Part shown: piece by piece, positions 43,167 to 52,048 of the stretch
How the letters are laid out: each line of letters starts with the position of its first letter
Numbering within the stretch: position 1 is the stretch's first letter
Source: an uncultured Roseobacter sp.
Lineage (GTDB): Bacteria > Pseudomonadota > Alphaproteobacteria > Rhodobacterales > Rhodobacteraceae
Length of the DNA stretch: 64,000 bases
Assembly: GCF_947488185.1 (NCBI RefSeq)
Contig: NZ_CANKYM010000004.1
Location: 124,001 to 188,000, forward strand
Reading direction: 5' to 3'
Program-made: the position numbers and the translations under genes
Notes under the pieces: generated by a model
What the model was told of the DNA's origin: nothing
Database searches by the model: none
What the model saw: only the letters and a program-made list of their open reading frames with translations

Positions 43167-44027
43167 ATGCGGACTGTCTATGTGAACGGCGACTACGTGC
43201 CTGAGACCGAAGCGCGTGTCTCCATCTTTGACCGTGGGTTTTTAATGGCGGATGGTGTCTACGAAGTGACCTCCATTCTGGGCGGCAAGCTGATCGACTT
43301 TGAGGGTCATGCCGTGCGCCTGCAGCGCTCACTTGATGAGCTGGAGATGCGCAGCCCGATCAGCAAGGACGACCTGCTGGAGGTGCACCGCGAGCTTGTC
43401 CGCGTGAATGATATTGATGAGGGCATGATCTACCTGCAGATCACCCGCGGCGCGCCGGGAGATCGGGATTTTGCCTTCCCGGATCCGGAAACAACCACGC
43501 CGACCATTGTCCTGTTTACTCAGAACAAGCCCGGTCTGGCGGATAGCCCCGCGGCCAAGAAAGGCATGAAGGTCATCAGCATCGAAGATATCCGCTGGGG
43601 CCGGCGTGACATCAAGACGGTGCAACTGCTCTACCCGTCGATGGGCAAGATGATGGCCAAGAAGGTCGGCGCCGATGACGCCTGGATGATCGAGGATGGC
43701 TATGTCACCGAAGGCACCAGCAACAACGCCTATATCGTAAAGGGCAACAAGATCATCACGCGGGCCCTGTCGAACGACATCCTGCACGGGATCACCCGGG
43801 CCGCGGTGTTGCGGTTTGCGCAGGAAGCGCAGATGGAAGTGGAAGAGCGCAACTTTACCATCGACGAGGCAAAAGAGGCGGATGAAGCCTTCATCACCTC
43901 TGCCAGCACATTTGTCATGCCAGTGGTGGAAATTGATGGCATCGCTTTGGGCGACGGCATGCCGGGGCGTGTAGCGCCTCGTCTGCGCGAGATTTATCTG
44001 GAAGAGAGCCTGAAAGCGGCGGTCTGA
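43167..44027 (+). CDS. dat: D-amino acid aminotransferase
   Basis: PLP class IV transaminase that moves amino groups between D-amino acids and 2-oxoglutarate, producing D-glutamate for DgcN. The 286-aa protein matches D-alanine transaminase from the N terminus (MRTVYVNGDYVPETEARVSI, FDRGFLMADGVYEV). It has the Schiff-base lysine at Lys150 (RRDIKTVQLL) and the E-G-T-S-N-N motif at 182-187. ATG 43167 is preceded by AAAGGAGA. Branched-chain aminotransferases are related, but DGVYEV and length fit Dat. Confidence 0.87.
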   Translation: MRTVYVNGDYVPETEARVSIFDRGFLMADGVYEVTSILGGKLIDFEGHAVRLQRSLDELEMRSPISKDDLLEVHRELVRVNDIDEGMIYLQITRGAPGDRDFAFPDPETTTPTIVLFTQNKPGLADSPAAKKGMKVISIEDIRWGRRDIKTVQLLYPSMGKMMAKKVGADDAWMIEDGYVTEGTSNNAYIVKGNKIITRALSNDILHGITRAAVLRFAQEAQMEVEERNFTIDEAKEADEAFITSASTFVMPVVEIDGIALGDGMPGRVAPRLREIYLEESLKAAV

Positions 44028-44045
44028 GAATAGGGGGTCCGGCTC

Positions 44046-44357
44046 CTATTCCTTTCCCACGTTTTCCGCAAAGGCCTTCTTGAACGCTTCCTGCTGGGTG
44101 CCGGTCGCGTCGGTCTGGTAGTTGGCTTTCCATTCTGCCATGGTCATACCGTAGAACAGCTCGCGCGACTCGTCCTTGCCCATCTCGATGCCCTTCTCGG
44201 CGGCTGCTTCCTGATACCAGCGGCTCAGACAGTTGCGGCAGAAACCGGCCAGGTTCATCATGTCGATGTTCTGTACATCGGTTCGGTCTTGCATCAAATG
44301 CTTCTGCAGGCGGCGAAAGGCGGCGGCCTGAAGTTCGATCTCGGTCTGGCTGGGCAC
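44046..44357 (-). CDS. DUF1244 family protein
   Basis: A 103-aa conserved protein of unknown function. The DUF1244 core FRRLQKHLMQDRTDVQNIDM and NLAGFCRNCLSRWYQEAA (with a C-x-x-C pair that could bind metal) is intact, followed by FYGMTMAEWKANYQ. Start GTG 44357 has AAGGAG about 9 bases upstream. It is convergent with dat and divergent from pyk; the 225-base interval towards pyk holds the promoters. Confidence 0.85.
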   Translation of the reverse strand: MPSQTEIELQAAAFRRLQKHLMQDRTDVQNIDMMNLAGFCRNCLSRWYQEAAAEKGIEMGKDESRELFYGMTMAEWKANYQTDATGTQQEAFKKAFAENVGKE

Positions 44358-44582
44358 GGGGGTAGGCTCCTTTGTAGCTCTCCTCTAGATTGGGGTGGCG
44401 CAGCCCACTGTCAACCGTATGCGAGCGCTTGCAGCTTGTGCATCTTGCATGTCATCAAGGTTTTATTCAGACGTTTCAGGATCAGCACAGTTGCCCCGTG
44501 GCGCATCATGCGACATAAGGTGCGCAATCCCGTTAGCGGTAACAACCCGCTGGCAGTTACAGGACGAAGGAACGACAGGAAA

Positions 44583-46031
44583 ATGAGACGCTCGCGCAAT
44601 GTAAAGATCGTGGCCACACTGGGGCCGGCCTCCGAAGACTATGAGACGATCCACGCGCTGCACCTCGCGGGCGCGGATGTGTTTCGCCTCAATATGAGCC
44701 ACGGCAGCCACGAAGAGATACGCGAAAAGCACAAGATCATCCGCCAGATCGAAGAAGACACCGGCGGCAGCATCTGCATTCTGGCGGACCTGCAGGGGCC
44801 AAAACTGCGCGTTGGCGTGTTCGCCAATGAAGAGGGCGAGATGCTGGAAGAGGGTGCGGCGTTCCGTCTGGACCTTGATAAGGCAGACGGCGATGCGACC
44901 CGTGTGAACCTGCCCCATCCGGAGATTTTTGCCGCGCTGGAACCGGGCGCAAGCCTGCTGGTGAATGATGGTAAGATCCGCCTGAAAGTAGATGCCTGCG
45001 GTGCGGATTTTGCCGACTGCACGGTGATCGCGGGCGGTGTGATTTCCAACCGCAAGGGCGTGAACGTGCCGGATGTGGTGCTGCCTCTGGCCGCGCTCTC
45101 TGACAAGGATCGCAAGGATCTGGAGTTTGTCTGCGATCTGGGCGTCGACTGGCTGGCGCTGAGCTTTGTGCAGCGGCCCGAAGACGTTCTGGAAGCCTCT
45201 GATCTTGCGAATGGTCGTGCCGCGATCCTCAGCAAGATCGAGAAACCGGCGGCTGTGTCGAATTTTGACGATATTCTGAAGGTCAGCGATGGGGTCATGG
45301 TTGCGCGTGGCGATCTGGGGGTGGAACTGCCGGTTCAGAACGTACCACCAATCCAGAAGCGTCTGGTGCGCAAGTGTCGCTCTGCCGCCAAACCGGTGAT
45401 CGTCGCCACGCAGATGCTGGAAAGCATGATCGAAAGCCCGATGCCGACGCGCGCCGAAGTCTCGGACGTGGCGACGGCCATCTACGAGGGGGCGGATGCC
45501 GTCATGCTGAGCGCGGAGTCGGCAGCGGGTGATTATCCGATGGAGGCGGTGACAACCATGAACAACGTTGCCACCGAAGTCGAGCAGGACCCGACCTATG
45601 CGCAGATCATGGTCGCCTCGCGGGATGCGCCCGGCACAACGATTGCGGATGCCATCGTTTCTGCGGCGCGCGAAATCGCCGAGAAAACGGATATCAAGGC
45701 GATCTGTTGCTTTTCGCAAAGCGGAACCACGGCGGCGCTGGTGGCGCGGGAGCGGCCCATGGTGCCGATCCTGACGATGACACCGCTGAAATCCACGGCG
45801 CGTCGCCTGACACTGACTTGGGGCACGAATTGCGTGATCACGGATGTTCTGGAACGGTTCAAGATGGCGGTGGTTGCCTCGGCCAAGGCCGCACGTGCCC
45901 AAGGCTATGCGGGCCCGGAAGATCAGATTGTGGTGACGGCGGGTGTGCCCTTCAACGTCCCCGGGAGCACCAATATTCTCAGGGTTGCGCCCTGTGACGA
46001 ACGTTTGATTTTCAACACCGATCCAGAGTAA
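44583..46031 (+). CDS. pyk: Pyruvate kinase
   Basis: Converts phosphoenolpyruvate and ADP to pyruvate and ATP, last step of glycolysis. The 482-aa protein has the standard three-domain fold: NVKIVATLGPASEDY and FRLNMSHGS at the N terminus, ILSKIEKPAAVSNFDDILK with VMVARGDLGVELP in the A domain, then a complete C domain. ATG 44583 (MRRSRNVKI) is the family start; an in-frame ATG at 44508 would add 25 non-conserved residues. Confidence 0.95.
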   Translation: MRRSRNVKIVATLGPASEDYETIHALHLAGADVFRLNMSHGSHEEIREKHKIIRQIEEDTGGSICILADLQGPKLRVGVFANEEGEMLEEGAAFRLDLDKADGDATRVNLPHPEIFAALEPGASLLVNDGKIRLKVDACGADFADCTVIAGGVISNRKGVNVPDVVLPLAALSDKDRKDLEFVCDLGVDWLALSFVQRPEDVLEASDLANGRAAILSKIEKPAAVSNFDDILKVSDGVMVARGDLGVELPVQNVPPIQKRLVRKCRSAAKPVIVATQMLESMIESPMPTRAEVSDVATAIYEGADAVMLSAESAAGDYPMEAVTTMNNVATEVEQDPTYAQIMVASRDAPGTTIADAIVSAAREIAEKTDIKAICCFSQSGTTAALVARERPMVPILTMTPLKSTARRLTLTWGTNCVITDVLERFKMAVVASAKAARAQGYAGPEDQIVVTAGVPFNVPGSTNILRVAPCDERLIFNTDPE

Positions 46032-46065
46032 CCTTTTCCCGGGGAAAAAACGGGAAGGTGGGGCT

Positions 46066-46290
46066 ATGGATGCCGACACAGCGATGGTGCTGGGCATCAT
46101 CATTGGGGTGTTTTCGATTATTTCGATCTATTCGGCTCTGGTTGATCGGCGTCCGCCACGCGCGTCGGCGCTGACAGTTTTGCTGGCGACCGGACTGATC
46201 GTCTATGCGGCAACAACGTCCGAAGTAGGGTACACGGCAGCGTCGTTGCCCAAGACCTTCGTGAATGTCTTTGTTAAATACCTGCCGTAA
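46066..46290 (+). CDS. Small two-helix membrane protein, function unknown
   Basis: A 74-aa protein with two hydrophobic segments (about 7-25, LGIIIGVFSIISIYSALV, and 35-50, SALTVLLATGLIVYAA) separated by a short basic loop (DRRPPRA). A GGAAGG-type Shine-Dalgarno lies upstream of ATG 46066, 34 bases behind pyk. No family recognised. Codon use and position fit a real gene, but there is no functional clue. Confidence 0.6.
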   Translation: MDADTAMVLGIIIGVFSIISIYSALVDRRPPRASALTVLLATGLIVYAATTSEVGYTAASLPKTFVNVFVKYLP

Positions 46291-46354
46291 GGCGGGGCAG
46301 AGGCGCATCTTCTCTTGCCAACACGGGCGCAACCTCCTATACGCAGCTTCTTAT

Positions 46355-46390
46355 CGCACGTCCGGCTCAAGTGGCATGCCGAGTCGTGCG
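46355..46390 (+). promoter_or_regulatory. Hairpin in the rpmI leader
   Basis: CGCACG (46355-46360) pairs with CGTGCG (46385-46390), and inner CGGC (46363-46366) with GCCG (46378-46381). This two-tier stem is 30 bases before the rpmI start and could be an autoregulatory ribosomal-protein leader. Confidence 0.45.
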
Positions 46391-46419
46391 GAAACCGACC
46401 CAAAGATCAGGAGACGGAA

Positions 46420-46620
46420 ATGCCCAAGATGAAGACGAAATCGAGCGCCAAAAAGCGCTTCAAGGTGACGGCCACTGGCAAGGTCATCGGCGGTCAGGCT
46501 GGCAAACAGCATAACATGATCAAGCGGAGCCGCAAATTTATCCGGAACGCGCGGGGCACAACTGAATTGTCCGCACCCGATGCCAAGATCATCAAGGGCT
46601 TTATGCCCTACGACCGTTAA
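46420..46620 (+). CDS. rpmI: 50S ribosomal protein L35 (bL35)
   Basis: A 66-aa basic ribosomal protein of the large subunit. The family pattern is plain: [20 protein letters not shown] at the start, [16 protein letters not shown] and KGFMPYDR at the end. ATG 46420 is the family start; longer in-frame starts would run through the leader hairpin. It is followed 11 bases later by rplT, the usual pair. infC is not immediately upstream here. Confidence 0.97.
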   Translation: MPKMKTKSSAKKRFKVTATGKVIGGQAGKQHNMIKRSRKFIRNARGTTELSAPDAKIIKGFMPYDR

Positions 46621-46631
46621 GGAGAGCCGAT

Positions 46632-46997
46632 ATGTCCCGAGTTAAAGGTGGTACAGTCACCCACGCCCGTCACAAGAAGGTCATCAAGGCCGCCAAAGGT
46701 TATTACGGTCGTCGCAAGAGTACTTTCAAAGTCGCGCGCCAGGCCGTCGACAAGGCCAACCAATACGCCACGCGTGACCGCAAGAACCGCAAGCGCAATT
46801 TCCGCGCGCTGTGGATCCAGCGGATCAACGCAGCTGTGCGCAGCCACGACGAGGCGCTGACATACAGCCGTTTCATCAACGGCCTGTCGCTGGCCGGTAT
46901 CGAGGTAGACCGCAAGGTTCTGGCCGATCTCGCTGTGCACGAGCCCGACGCGTTCGTTGCGATCATGAAACAGGCGCAGGACGCTCTCGCCGCCTGA
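46632..46997 (+). CDS. rplT: 50S ribosomal protein L20 (bL20)
   Basis: A 121-aa basic large-subunit protein needed for early 50S assembly. Family-typical sequence throughout: [60 protein letters not shown]. In other bacteria L20 represses its own operon by binding the rpmI leader, which makes the upstream hairpin notable. Closed by a strong terminator. Confidence 0.97.
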   Translation: MSRVKGGTVTHARHKKVIKAAKGYYGRRKSTFKVARQAVDKANQYATRDRKNRKRNFRALWIQRINAAVRSHDEALTYSRFINGLSLAGIEVDRKVLADLAVHEPDAFVAIMKQAQDALAA

Positions 46998-47018
46998 GCC
47001 GCACAATACTGAATTTCC

Positions 47019-47051
47019 AAAAAGCCGCTCCGCGCTGGGGCGGCTTTTTTT
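47019..47051 (+). terminator. Terminator after rplT
   Basis: AAAAAGCCGC (47019-47028), 11-base loop, GCGGCTTTTTTT (47040-47051). Classic intrinsic terminator of the rpmI-rplT transcript. Confidence 0.93.
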
Positions 47052-47162
47052 ATGTGGGATCGGTGTGTGGCTGCGGCTTTCCAGGGCCCGCGGTGCCAAC
47101 GGCTCTTGAGCCGACGCCATTAAATGGTACAAGCTCGACATCTGAACAATCGCGAAAGCGCA

Positions 47163-48062
47163 ATGGCGGCAACAGGTAAACCCCTTTCCAAAAATGACGA
47201 GGATGTCGGTCTGAAAGATCGGATCGTCAGCGCATTGATCATCGGTGTCATCCGGTCGCTCACCCTGTTGCCGTATCAAACCCGCATTCCGGTGGGCGGG
47301 TGGGTGATCTCGCGCTTGGTCGCCCCGCTCATCGGGTACCGTGGGCGGATACGCGACAACATGCACTTCATCTTTCCGGACATGCCGGAAGACGACGTCG
47401 AGCAAATGACCCGTGACGTGCCCGACCAGATCGGGCGCACCCTGTGTGAATTGTTTTCGCCCAGAAAACTGGTCGAGACTGCCCGAAACACCCCGATCAC
47501 CGGAGAAGGTATCGCGGCGGTGGACGCGGCCCGCGACACGGGGCGTCCGATCATTCTGGTGTCGGGGCATATCGGCAATTACGACATTGTGCGGTCCAAG
47601 CTGATCCAGCGCGGTCACCAGGTTGGCGGGCTGTATCGAAGCATGAACTACAAGGGTTTCAATGATTTCTACGTCTCGCGCATCAGCCAGGTGGGCACCC
47701 CGCTGTTTCTGCGCGGACGCCGCGGCATGGGGGAGATGGTCAAATTCCTCAAGGCTGGCAATGCGATTGCGCTGCTGATCGATCAGCATATGACGGCAGG
47801 TGCGCCTTTGAAATTTTTTGGGAAGACGGCCTACACGGCGTTGTCGGCGGCGGAACTGGCGCTGCGCTACGACGCCCTGCTGGTGCCCTGCTACGGCATC
47901 CGGCAACCCGATGGCTTGAGCTTCAAGGTGGTTTTGGAAACGCCGATCCCGCACACAACGCCTGAGGAGATGACACAGGCCTTGAATGACAGTCTCGAAG
48001 CGCAGGTGCGCGCCAACATGGCACAGTGGCTTTGGGTGCACCGCCGTTGGAAGGCACAGTAG
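47163..48062 (+). CDS. Lysophospholipid/lipid A acyltransferase family protein (LpxL/HtrB-like)
   Basis: A 299-aa inner-membrane-associated acyltransferase of the LpxL/HtrB group, probably acylating lipid A or a phospholipid precursor. The HxxxxD catalytic box is HIGNYD in SGHIGNYDIVRSKLI, followed by the conserved RRGMGEMVKFLKAGNAIALLIDQHMT and FGKTAYTALSAAELAL. ATG 47163 was picked; ATG 47124 would add 13 residues. Which acyl acceptor it uses cannot be told from sequence. Confidence 0.83.
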   Translation: MAATGKPLSKNDEDVGLKDRIVSALIIGVIRSLTLLPYQTRIPVGGWVISRLVAPLIGYRGRIRDNMHFIFPDMPEDDVEQMTRDVPDQIGRTLCELFSPRKLVETARNTPITGEGIAAVDAARDTGRPIILVSGHIGNYDIVRSKLIQRGHQVGGLYRSMNYKGFNDFYVSRISQVGTPLFLRGRRGMGEMVKFLKAGNAIALLIDQHMTAGAPLKFFGKTAYTALSAAELALRYDALLVPCYGIRQPDGLSFKVVLETPIPHTTPEEMTQALNDSLEAQVRANMAQWLWVHRRWKAQ

Positions 48063-48184
48063 CGACAAATTCGGGCAGGGGTCCCGCCGATGTGCGCCCC
48101 TACACCCGACAAGCTTGCGCAGCGGCACGCGCGAGGGGATAACCTTTGACAAGTGCGCATTCAAAAAACGGGGAGAACCGATCC

Positions 48185-48994
48185 ATGCTGAGACTTATGA
48201 CATCTGCCGCCTTAGGGACCATTCTGCTGGCTGGGACCGCTGTGGCGGAAAGCTGCGCAGACGGCAAGACGCTGGCCGAGGGCAAACTGACAGTCGCCAC
48301 CGGCAACCCGGCGTATTACCCGTGGGTCATTGATGATGCGCCTGAAAGCGGAGAGGGGTTTGAAGCCGCCGTGGCCTACGCGCTGGCAACCGAAATGGGG
48401 TTCGACGCCGCCGATGTGGTCTGGACCCGTACCTCCTTTGATCAGGCCATCCAGCCCGGCGCCAAGGATTTCGATCTGAACATGCAGCAGTTCTCGATCA
48501 CGGCGGAACGTGACAAGGTCGTTGATTTTTCCGACCCTTATTACACCGCACCCATGGCTGTTCTTGTGCGTGGTGGCGACGGGATCGACGTGAGCATGGA
48601 GGCGATGAAAACACTGAAATGGGGTGTTGTGGCCTCGACCACGGCGCTGCCCGTGGTGATGGAGGAGATCTCCCCCTCTGCAAGCCCATTGGTTTACGAT
48701 GACAACGCAAATGTGGTCGAAGCCATGAAAGCGGGGCAGGTGGATGCCGCCCTTTTTGATCTGCCGACCGCACTCTACCTGTCAGCCGTGGTTCTGGAGG
48801 GCGGTAAGGTGCTGGGCCAATTCCCGCCCGATGAGAGCGCCAATCCCGATCACTTCGGCATGCTGATGACTGAAGGCAACCCGCTCAAGGAATGCGTAGA
48901 TGCTGCGCTTTCGACGATGAAGGCAGATGGCACCCTGGCCAGCATCGAAGCGGAGTGGTTGCAGCAGGCGACAGGCGTTCCCCTGATCCAGTAA
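48185..48994 (+). CDS. Polar amino acid ABC transporter substrate-binding protein
   Basis: A 269-aa family 3 solute-binding protein with a signal peptide (MLRLMTSAALGTILLAG, cleaved near AVAES). Two-lobe features include LTVATGNPAYYPWVIDDAP, FDLNMQQFSITAERDKVVDFSDPYY and MLMTEGNPLKECVDAAL. GGGGAG lies 9 bases before ATG 48185. It leads an ABC operon with one permease and one ATPase. Likely ligand is an amino acid; which one is unknown. Confidence 0.88.
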   Translation: MLRLMTSAALGTILLAGTAVAESCADGKTLAEGKLTVATGNPAYYPWVIDDAPESGEGFEAAVAYALATEMGFDAADVVWTRTSFDQAIQPGAKDFDLNMQQFSITAERDKVVDFSDPYYTAPMAVLVRGGDGIDVSMEAMKTLKWGVVASTTALPVVMEEISPSASPLVYDDNANVVEAMKAGQVDAALFDLPTALYLSAVVLEGGKVLGQFPPDESANPDHFGMLMTEGNPLKECVDAALSTMKADGTLASIEAEWLQQATGVPLIQ

Positions 48995-48998
48995 ATCG

Positions 48999-49808
48999 AT
49001 GAACCGCAGACAAGCATATGAGGCGGCGCAGCGGCGGCGCGCGCTGGCCGTGGCGGGCGTTAGTACGTTTGCCGTGCTGGCCGCGATCATCCTGATGGTG
49101 CCGCTTGCACCCGGCTGGCCTGCGGTCAAGGCCAGCTTTTTCGACGGCGGCGTATTTGTGCAGACCTTCCCGACGCTGCTGCAGGCCTTCCTGATCGACG
49201 TGATGATCTTTGCCTGGTCGGTGCCGCTCATCCTCGGGCTGGGTCTTGCGATTGCCCTGGCGCGCGGCGCGCGGGCCCCGGCGCTTTTCCCGCTGCGTAT
49301 TTTTGGGGCCGTCTACGTCGACATCTTTCGCGGCGTGCCGGTGGTGCTGACCATCTACCTGATCGGTTTCGGCGTGCCGGGCCTTGGCCTGCCGCGCCCA
49401 TGGAATTCACCCTACATCTGGGGGACCGTGGCGTTGGTGCTGACCTATTCGGCCTATATCGCCGAAGTGCTGCGCTCCGGCATCGAAAGCATCCACGCCA
49501 GCCAGCGCAATGCCGCCATCTGCCTCGGTCTCAGCGAACGCGACACAATGCGCTATGTCATCCTGCCGCAGGCCATTCGCCGTGTGGTGCCTGCAAACAT
49601 GAACATGCTGGTGGCGCTGCAAAAGGATGTGGCGCTGCTGTCCTTCATTGGTCCAGTGGAAATCCTGCGGCAGGCGGGCATCTACAAAAGCCTGCTGGCA
49701 AACTTCACGCCCTATGTGGTTGCCGCTGTCATCTTCCTCGCCGTGACTGTTCCGGCCACACGCTACGCCGACCACCTGCTGAACAGGGACCGCGATGCCC
49801 GAAGCTAA
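48999..49808 (+). CDS. Polar amino acid ABC transporter permease
   Basis: A 269-aa permease of the HisM/GlnP type with about five helices and the EAA-loop segment [24 protein letters not shown]. Other markers are [19 protein letters not shown] and [17 protein letters not shown]. It lies 4 bases after the binding protein and overlaps the ATPase gene by 14 bases, so all three are coupled. As only one permease is encoded, it presumably acts as a homodimer. Confidence 0.9.
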   Translation: MNRRQAYEAAQRRRALAVAGVSTFAVLAAIILMVPLAPGWPAVKASFFDGGVFVQTFPTLLQAFLIDVMIFAWSVPLILGLGLAIALARGARAPALFPLRIFGAVYVDIFRGVPVVLTIYLIGFGVPGLGLPRPWNSPYIWGTVALVLTYSAYIAEVLRSGIESIHASQRNAAICLGLSERDTMRYVILPQAIRRVVPANMNMLVALQKDVALLSFIGPVEILRQAGIYKSLLANFTPYVVAAVIFLAVTVPATRYADHLLNRDRDARS

Positions 49809-50523
49809 GCTGTCCCTGCGCGGCGTGCACAAATCCTTCGGTGACAATCAGGTCCTGCGCGGCATCGATCTGGACGTGGCGGCGGGCGAGATGATTTGCC
49901 TGATTGGCGCGTCCGGGTCCGGCAAATCCACGCTGCTGCGCTGTATCAACCAGCTGGAACCGATTGATGATGGCACTGTCTGGCTGGACGGGCTGGATAT
50001 CTCTGAGCCGGGTCTCGATCTGGGACCGGTGCGGCGGCGCATTGGCATCGTGTTCCAGTCCTACAACCTTTTCCCGCATATATCGGCGCTGGACAACGTG
50101 CTGCTCGCGCCGCGCCGCGTGCTGGGCGAGGATGGCACAGCGCGGGCCGAGGCGCTGTTCGAGCGGTTCGGGCTGGCGCAGCACATGCGCAAGTACCCCG
50201 ATCAGCTGTCCGGCGGTCAGCAACAGCGTGTGGCTGTGATCCGCGCCTTGGCCATGCAGCCCGAGATCATGCTCTTTGACGAGATCACAGCGGCCCTTGA
50301 TCCGGAGTTGGTGGGGGAGGTGCTGAACGTCCTGCGTCAGCTGCGCAGTGAAGGCATGACGATGATCCTGGCAACCCACGAGATGGGTTTTGCCCGCGAA
50401 CTGGCGGATCGTGTCTGTTTCATGGATGGTGGCGTGATCGTGGAGGAAGGCCCACCAGAGCAGATATTCACCGCCCCCGAGGTGGCACGAACACAGGCAT
50501 TCCTACGCTCGGTCTTGCGGTAA
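49795..50523 (+). CDS. Polar amino acid ABC transporter ATP-binding protein
   Basis: A 242-aa ATPase of the GlnQ/HisP type. Walker [10 protein letters not shown], signature [15 protein letters not shown], Walker [16 protein letters not shown], and the switch histidine in [15 protein letters not shown] are all intact. Walker B reads DEIT instead of the common DEPT/DEVT. It overlaps the permease gene by 14 bases and ends the operon before pheS. Confidence 0.92.
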   Translation: MPEAKLSLRGVHKSFGDNQVLRGIDLDVAAGEMICLIGASGSGKSTLLRCINQLEPIDDGTVWLDGLDISEPGLDLGPVRRRIGIVFQSYNLFPHISALDNVLLAPRRVLGEDGTARAEALFERFGLAQHMRKYPDQLSGGQQQRVAVIRALAMQPEIMLFDEITAALDPELVGEVLNVLRQLRSEGMTMILATHEMGFARELADRVCFMDGGVIVEEGPPEQIFTAPEVARTQAFLRSVLR

Positions 50524-50628
50524 TTTTCAGGGTTCAGCAGGCGGCCCGGTGACATTGCACCTTTCGCTTGTCTTGCAATCGGTGATCATTCTGCTAGCAC
50601 CGGCGGACCTGTGACAAGCGAGGCAGAG

Positions 50629-51702
50629 ATGGACGATCTCAAGCAAAAATATCTGGGCCAGATTGCGGAAGCCGGCGACGAATCCGCGCTGGAGAGCATC
50701 CGGCTCGCCGCCGTGGGGAAAAAGGGTGAGGTTGCGCTGAAGATGCGCGAGCTTGGCAAGATGACCCCCGAGGAACGGCAAACGGCTGGTCCAGCGCTCA
50801 ATGCCTTGAAAGACGAGATCAACTCGGCGCTGGCCGCCAAAAAGGCGGCCCTCGCGGACGCCGCGCTCGATGCGCGGCTGCGCGAGGAGTGGCTGGACGT
50901 GACCTTGCCTGCGCGCGGCACGCGTCAGGGCACCATCCACCCGATCAGCCAGGTCACGGAAGAGGTCACCGCGATCTTTGCGGAAATGGGGTTTTCGGTC
51001 GCCGAAGGCCCGCGCATCGACACCGATTGGTACAATTTCGACGCGTTGAACATCCCTGGACATCACCCCGCCCGCGCAGAGATGGACACGTTCTACATGC
51101 ACCGGGCCGAAGGCGACAACCGCCCGCCACATGTGCTGCGGACCCATACCTCTCCGGTCCAGATCCGGTCGATGGAGAAGATGGGCGCCCCCCTGCGCAT
51201 CATCTGCCCCGGGGGGGTGTACCGCGCGGACTACGATCAGACCCACACGCCGATGTTCCATCAGGTGGAGGGGTTGGCCATCGACAAGGATATCTCCATG
51301 GCGCACCTGAAATGGGTGCTGGAGGAATTCGTGAAGGCCTATTTCGAGGTGGAGGGTGTCGATCTGCGGTTCCGCGCCTCGCATTTCCCCTTCACCGAAC
51401 CCTCTGCCGAGGTTGACATCCGCTGTTCCTGGGAGGGCGGCACGCTGAAAATCGGCGAAGGCGATGACTGGTTGGAAATTCTCGGCTCCGGCATGGTGCA
51501 CCCCAAGGTGCTCGCCGCGGGGGGCATCGATCCCGACGCCTGGCAGGGCTTTGCCTTTGGCATGGGCATCGACCGCATTGCCATGCTGAAATACGGCGTT
51601 CCGGACCTGCGGGCCTTTTTCGACAGCGACCTGCGCTGGTTGCGCCACTACGGCTTTGCCAGCCTCGATCAACCCAACCTTCATGGCGGGCTGAGCAGGT
51701 AA
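50629..51702 (+). CDS. pheS: Phenylalanine-tRNA ligase alpha subunit
   Basis: Catalytic subunit that activates phenylalanine and charges tRNA-Phe with PheT. The 357-aa protein has the N-terminal coiled coil, then class II aminoacyl-tRNA synthetase motifs: [59 protein letters not shown], and [19 protein letters not shown] 50629 matches the family start; an in-frame GTG at 50611 would add 6 residues. pheT lies 1.2 kb downstream rather than adjacent. Confidence 0.96.
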   Translation: MDDLKQKYLGQIAEAGDESALESIRLAAVGKKGEVALKMRELGKMTPEERQTAGPALNALKDEINSALAAKKAALADAALDARLREEWLDVTLPARGTRQGTIHPISQVTEEVTAIFAEMGFSVAEGPRIDTDWYNFDALNIPGHHPARAEMDTFYMHRAEGDNRPPHVLRTHTSPVQIRSMEKMGAPLRIICPGGVYRADYDQTHTPMFHQVEGLAIDKDISMAHLKWVLEEFVKAYFEVEGVDLRFRASHFPFTEPSAEVDIRCSWEGGTLKIGEGDDWLEILGSGMVHPKVLAAGGIDPDAWQGFAFGMGIDRIAMLKYGVPDLRAFFDSDLRWLRHYGFASLDQPNLHGGLSR

Positions 51703-51740
51703 GCGTCGACGTCTCGGTTTTACCGTGCTATATTCCCGCT

Positions 51741-51992
51741 ATGGTAGAGGAAGAACACACGCCCGACCGGGGTTTTCGCGTCTTGCTTGTGACAGTTATG
51801 CTGTGCCTGATCATCCTGGCACATGTGTTTATGTGGCTGTCTGATATGCCTCGCGATCTCAAGATCGTCTTTACGGTCTTGAATGTTGCCGGATGGACGG
51901 TTGTCCTGGCGCCGATCCTGCTTGTGGACCGGTGGCTTGCGACATCCCGGCACGACGTCGAGGACGACGAGCAGGTGCCCAACTCCCTGTGA
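51741..51992 (+). CDS. Small membrane protein between pheS and pheT, function unknown
   Basis: An 83-aa protein with two hydrophobic helices (about 13-33 and 41-61) and a charged C-terminal tail (SRHDVEDDEQVPNSL). No family was recognised. It is in the same direction as pheS and lies 38 bases behind it, so it may be cotranscribed. Length and codon usage look normal, but no function can be offered. Confidence 0.55.
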   Translation: MVEEEHTPDRGFRVLLVTVMLCLIILAHVFMWLSDMPRDLKIVFTVLNVAGWTVVLAPILLVDRWLATSRHDVEDDEQVPNSL

Positions 51993-52048
51993 CGGGCGCT
52001 TACGCGGAAGTGATGTGACACCGCGCAAGCGGTGCGTAGAGTGCGGAT

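Noticed and set aside
44463..46103. Long minus-strand open frame (546 codons) across pyk
   Set aside because: It is antisense to an unmistakable pyruvate kinase, is rich in His/Arg/Gln typical of shadow frames in GC-rich DNA, and has no recognisable domain.
46617..48164. Minus-strand 515-codon frame across rplT and the acyltransferase gene
   Set aside because: Covers two clearly coding plus-strand genes and a terminator; no homologous features.
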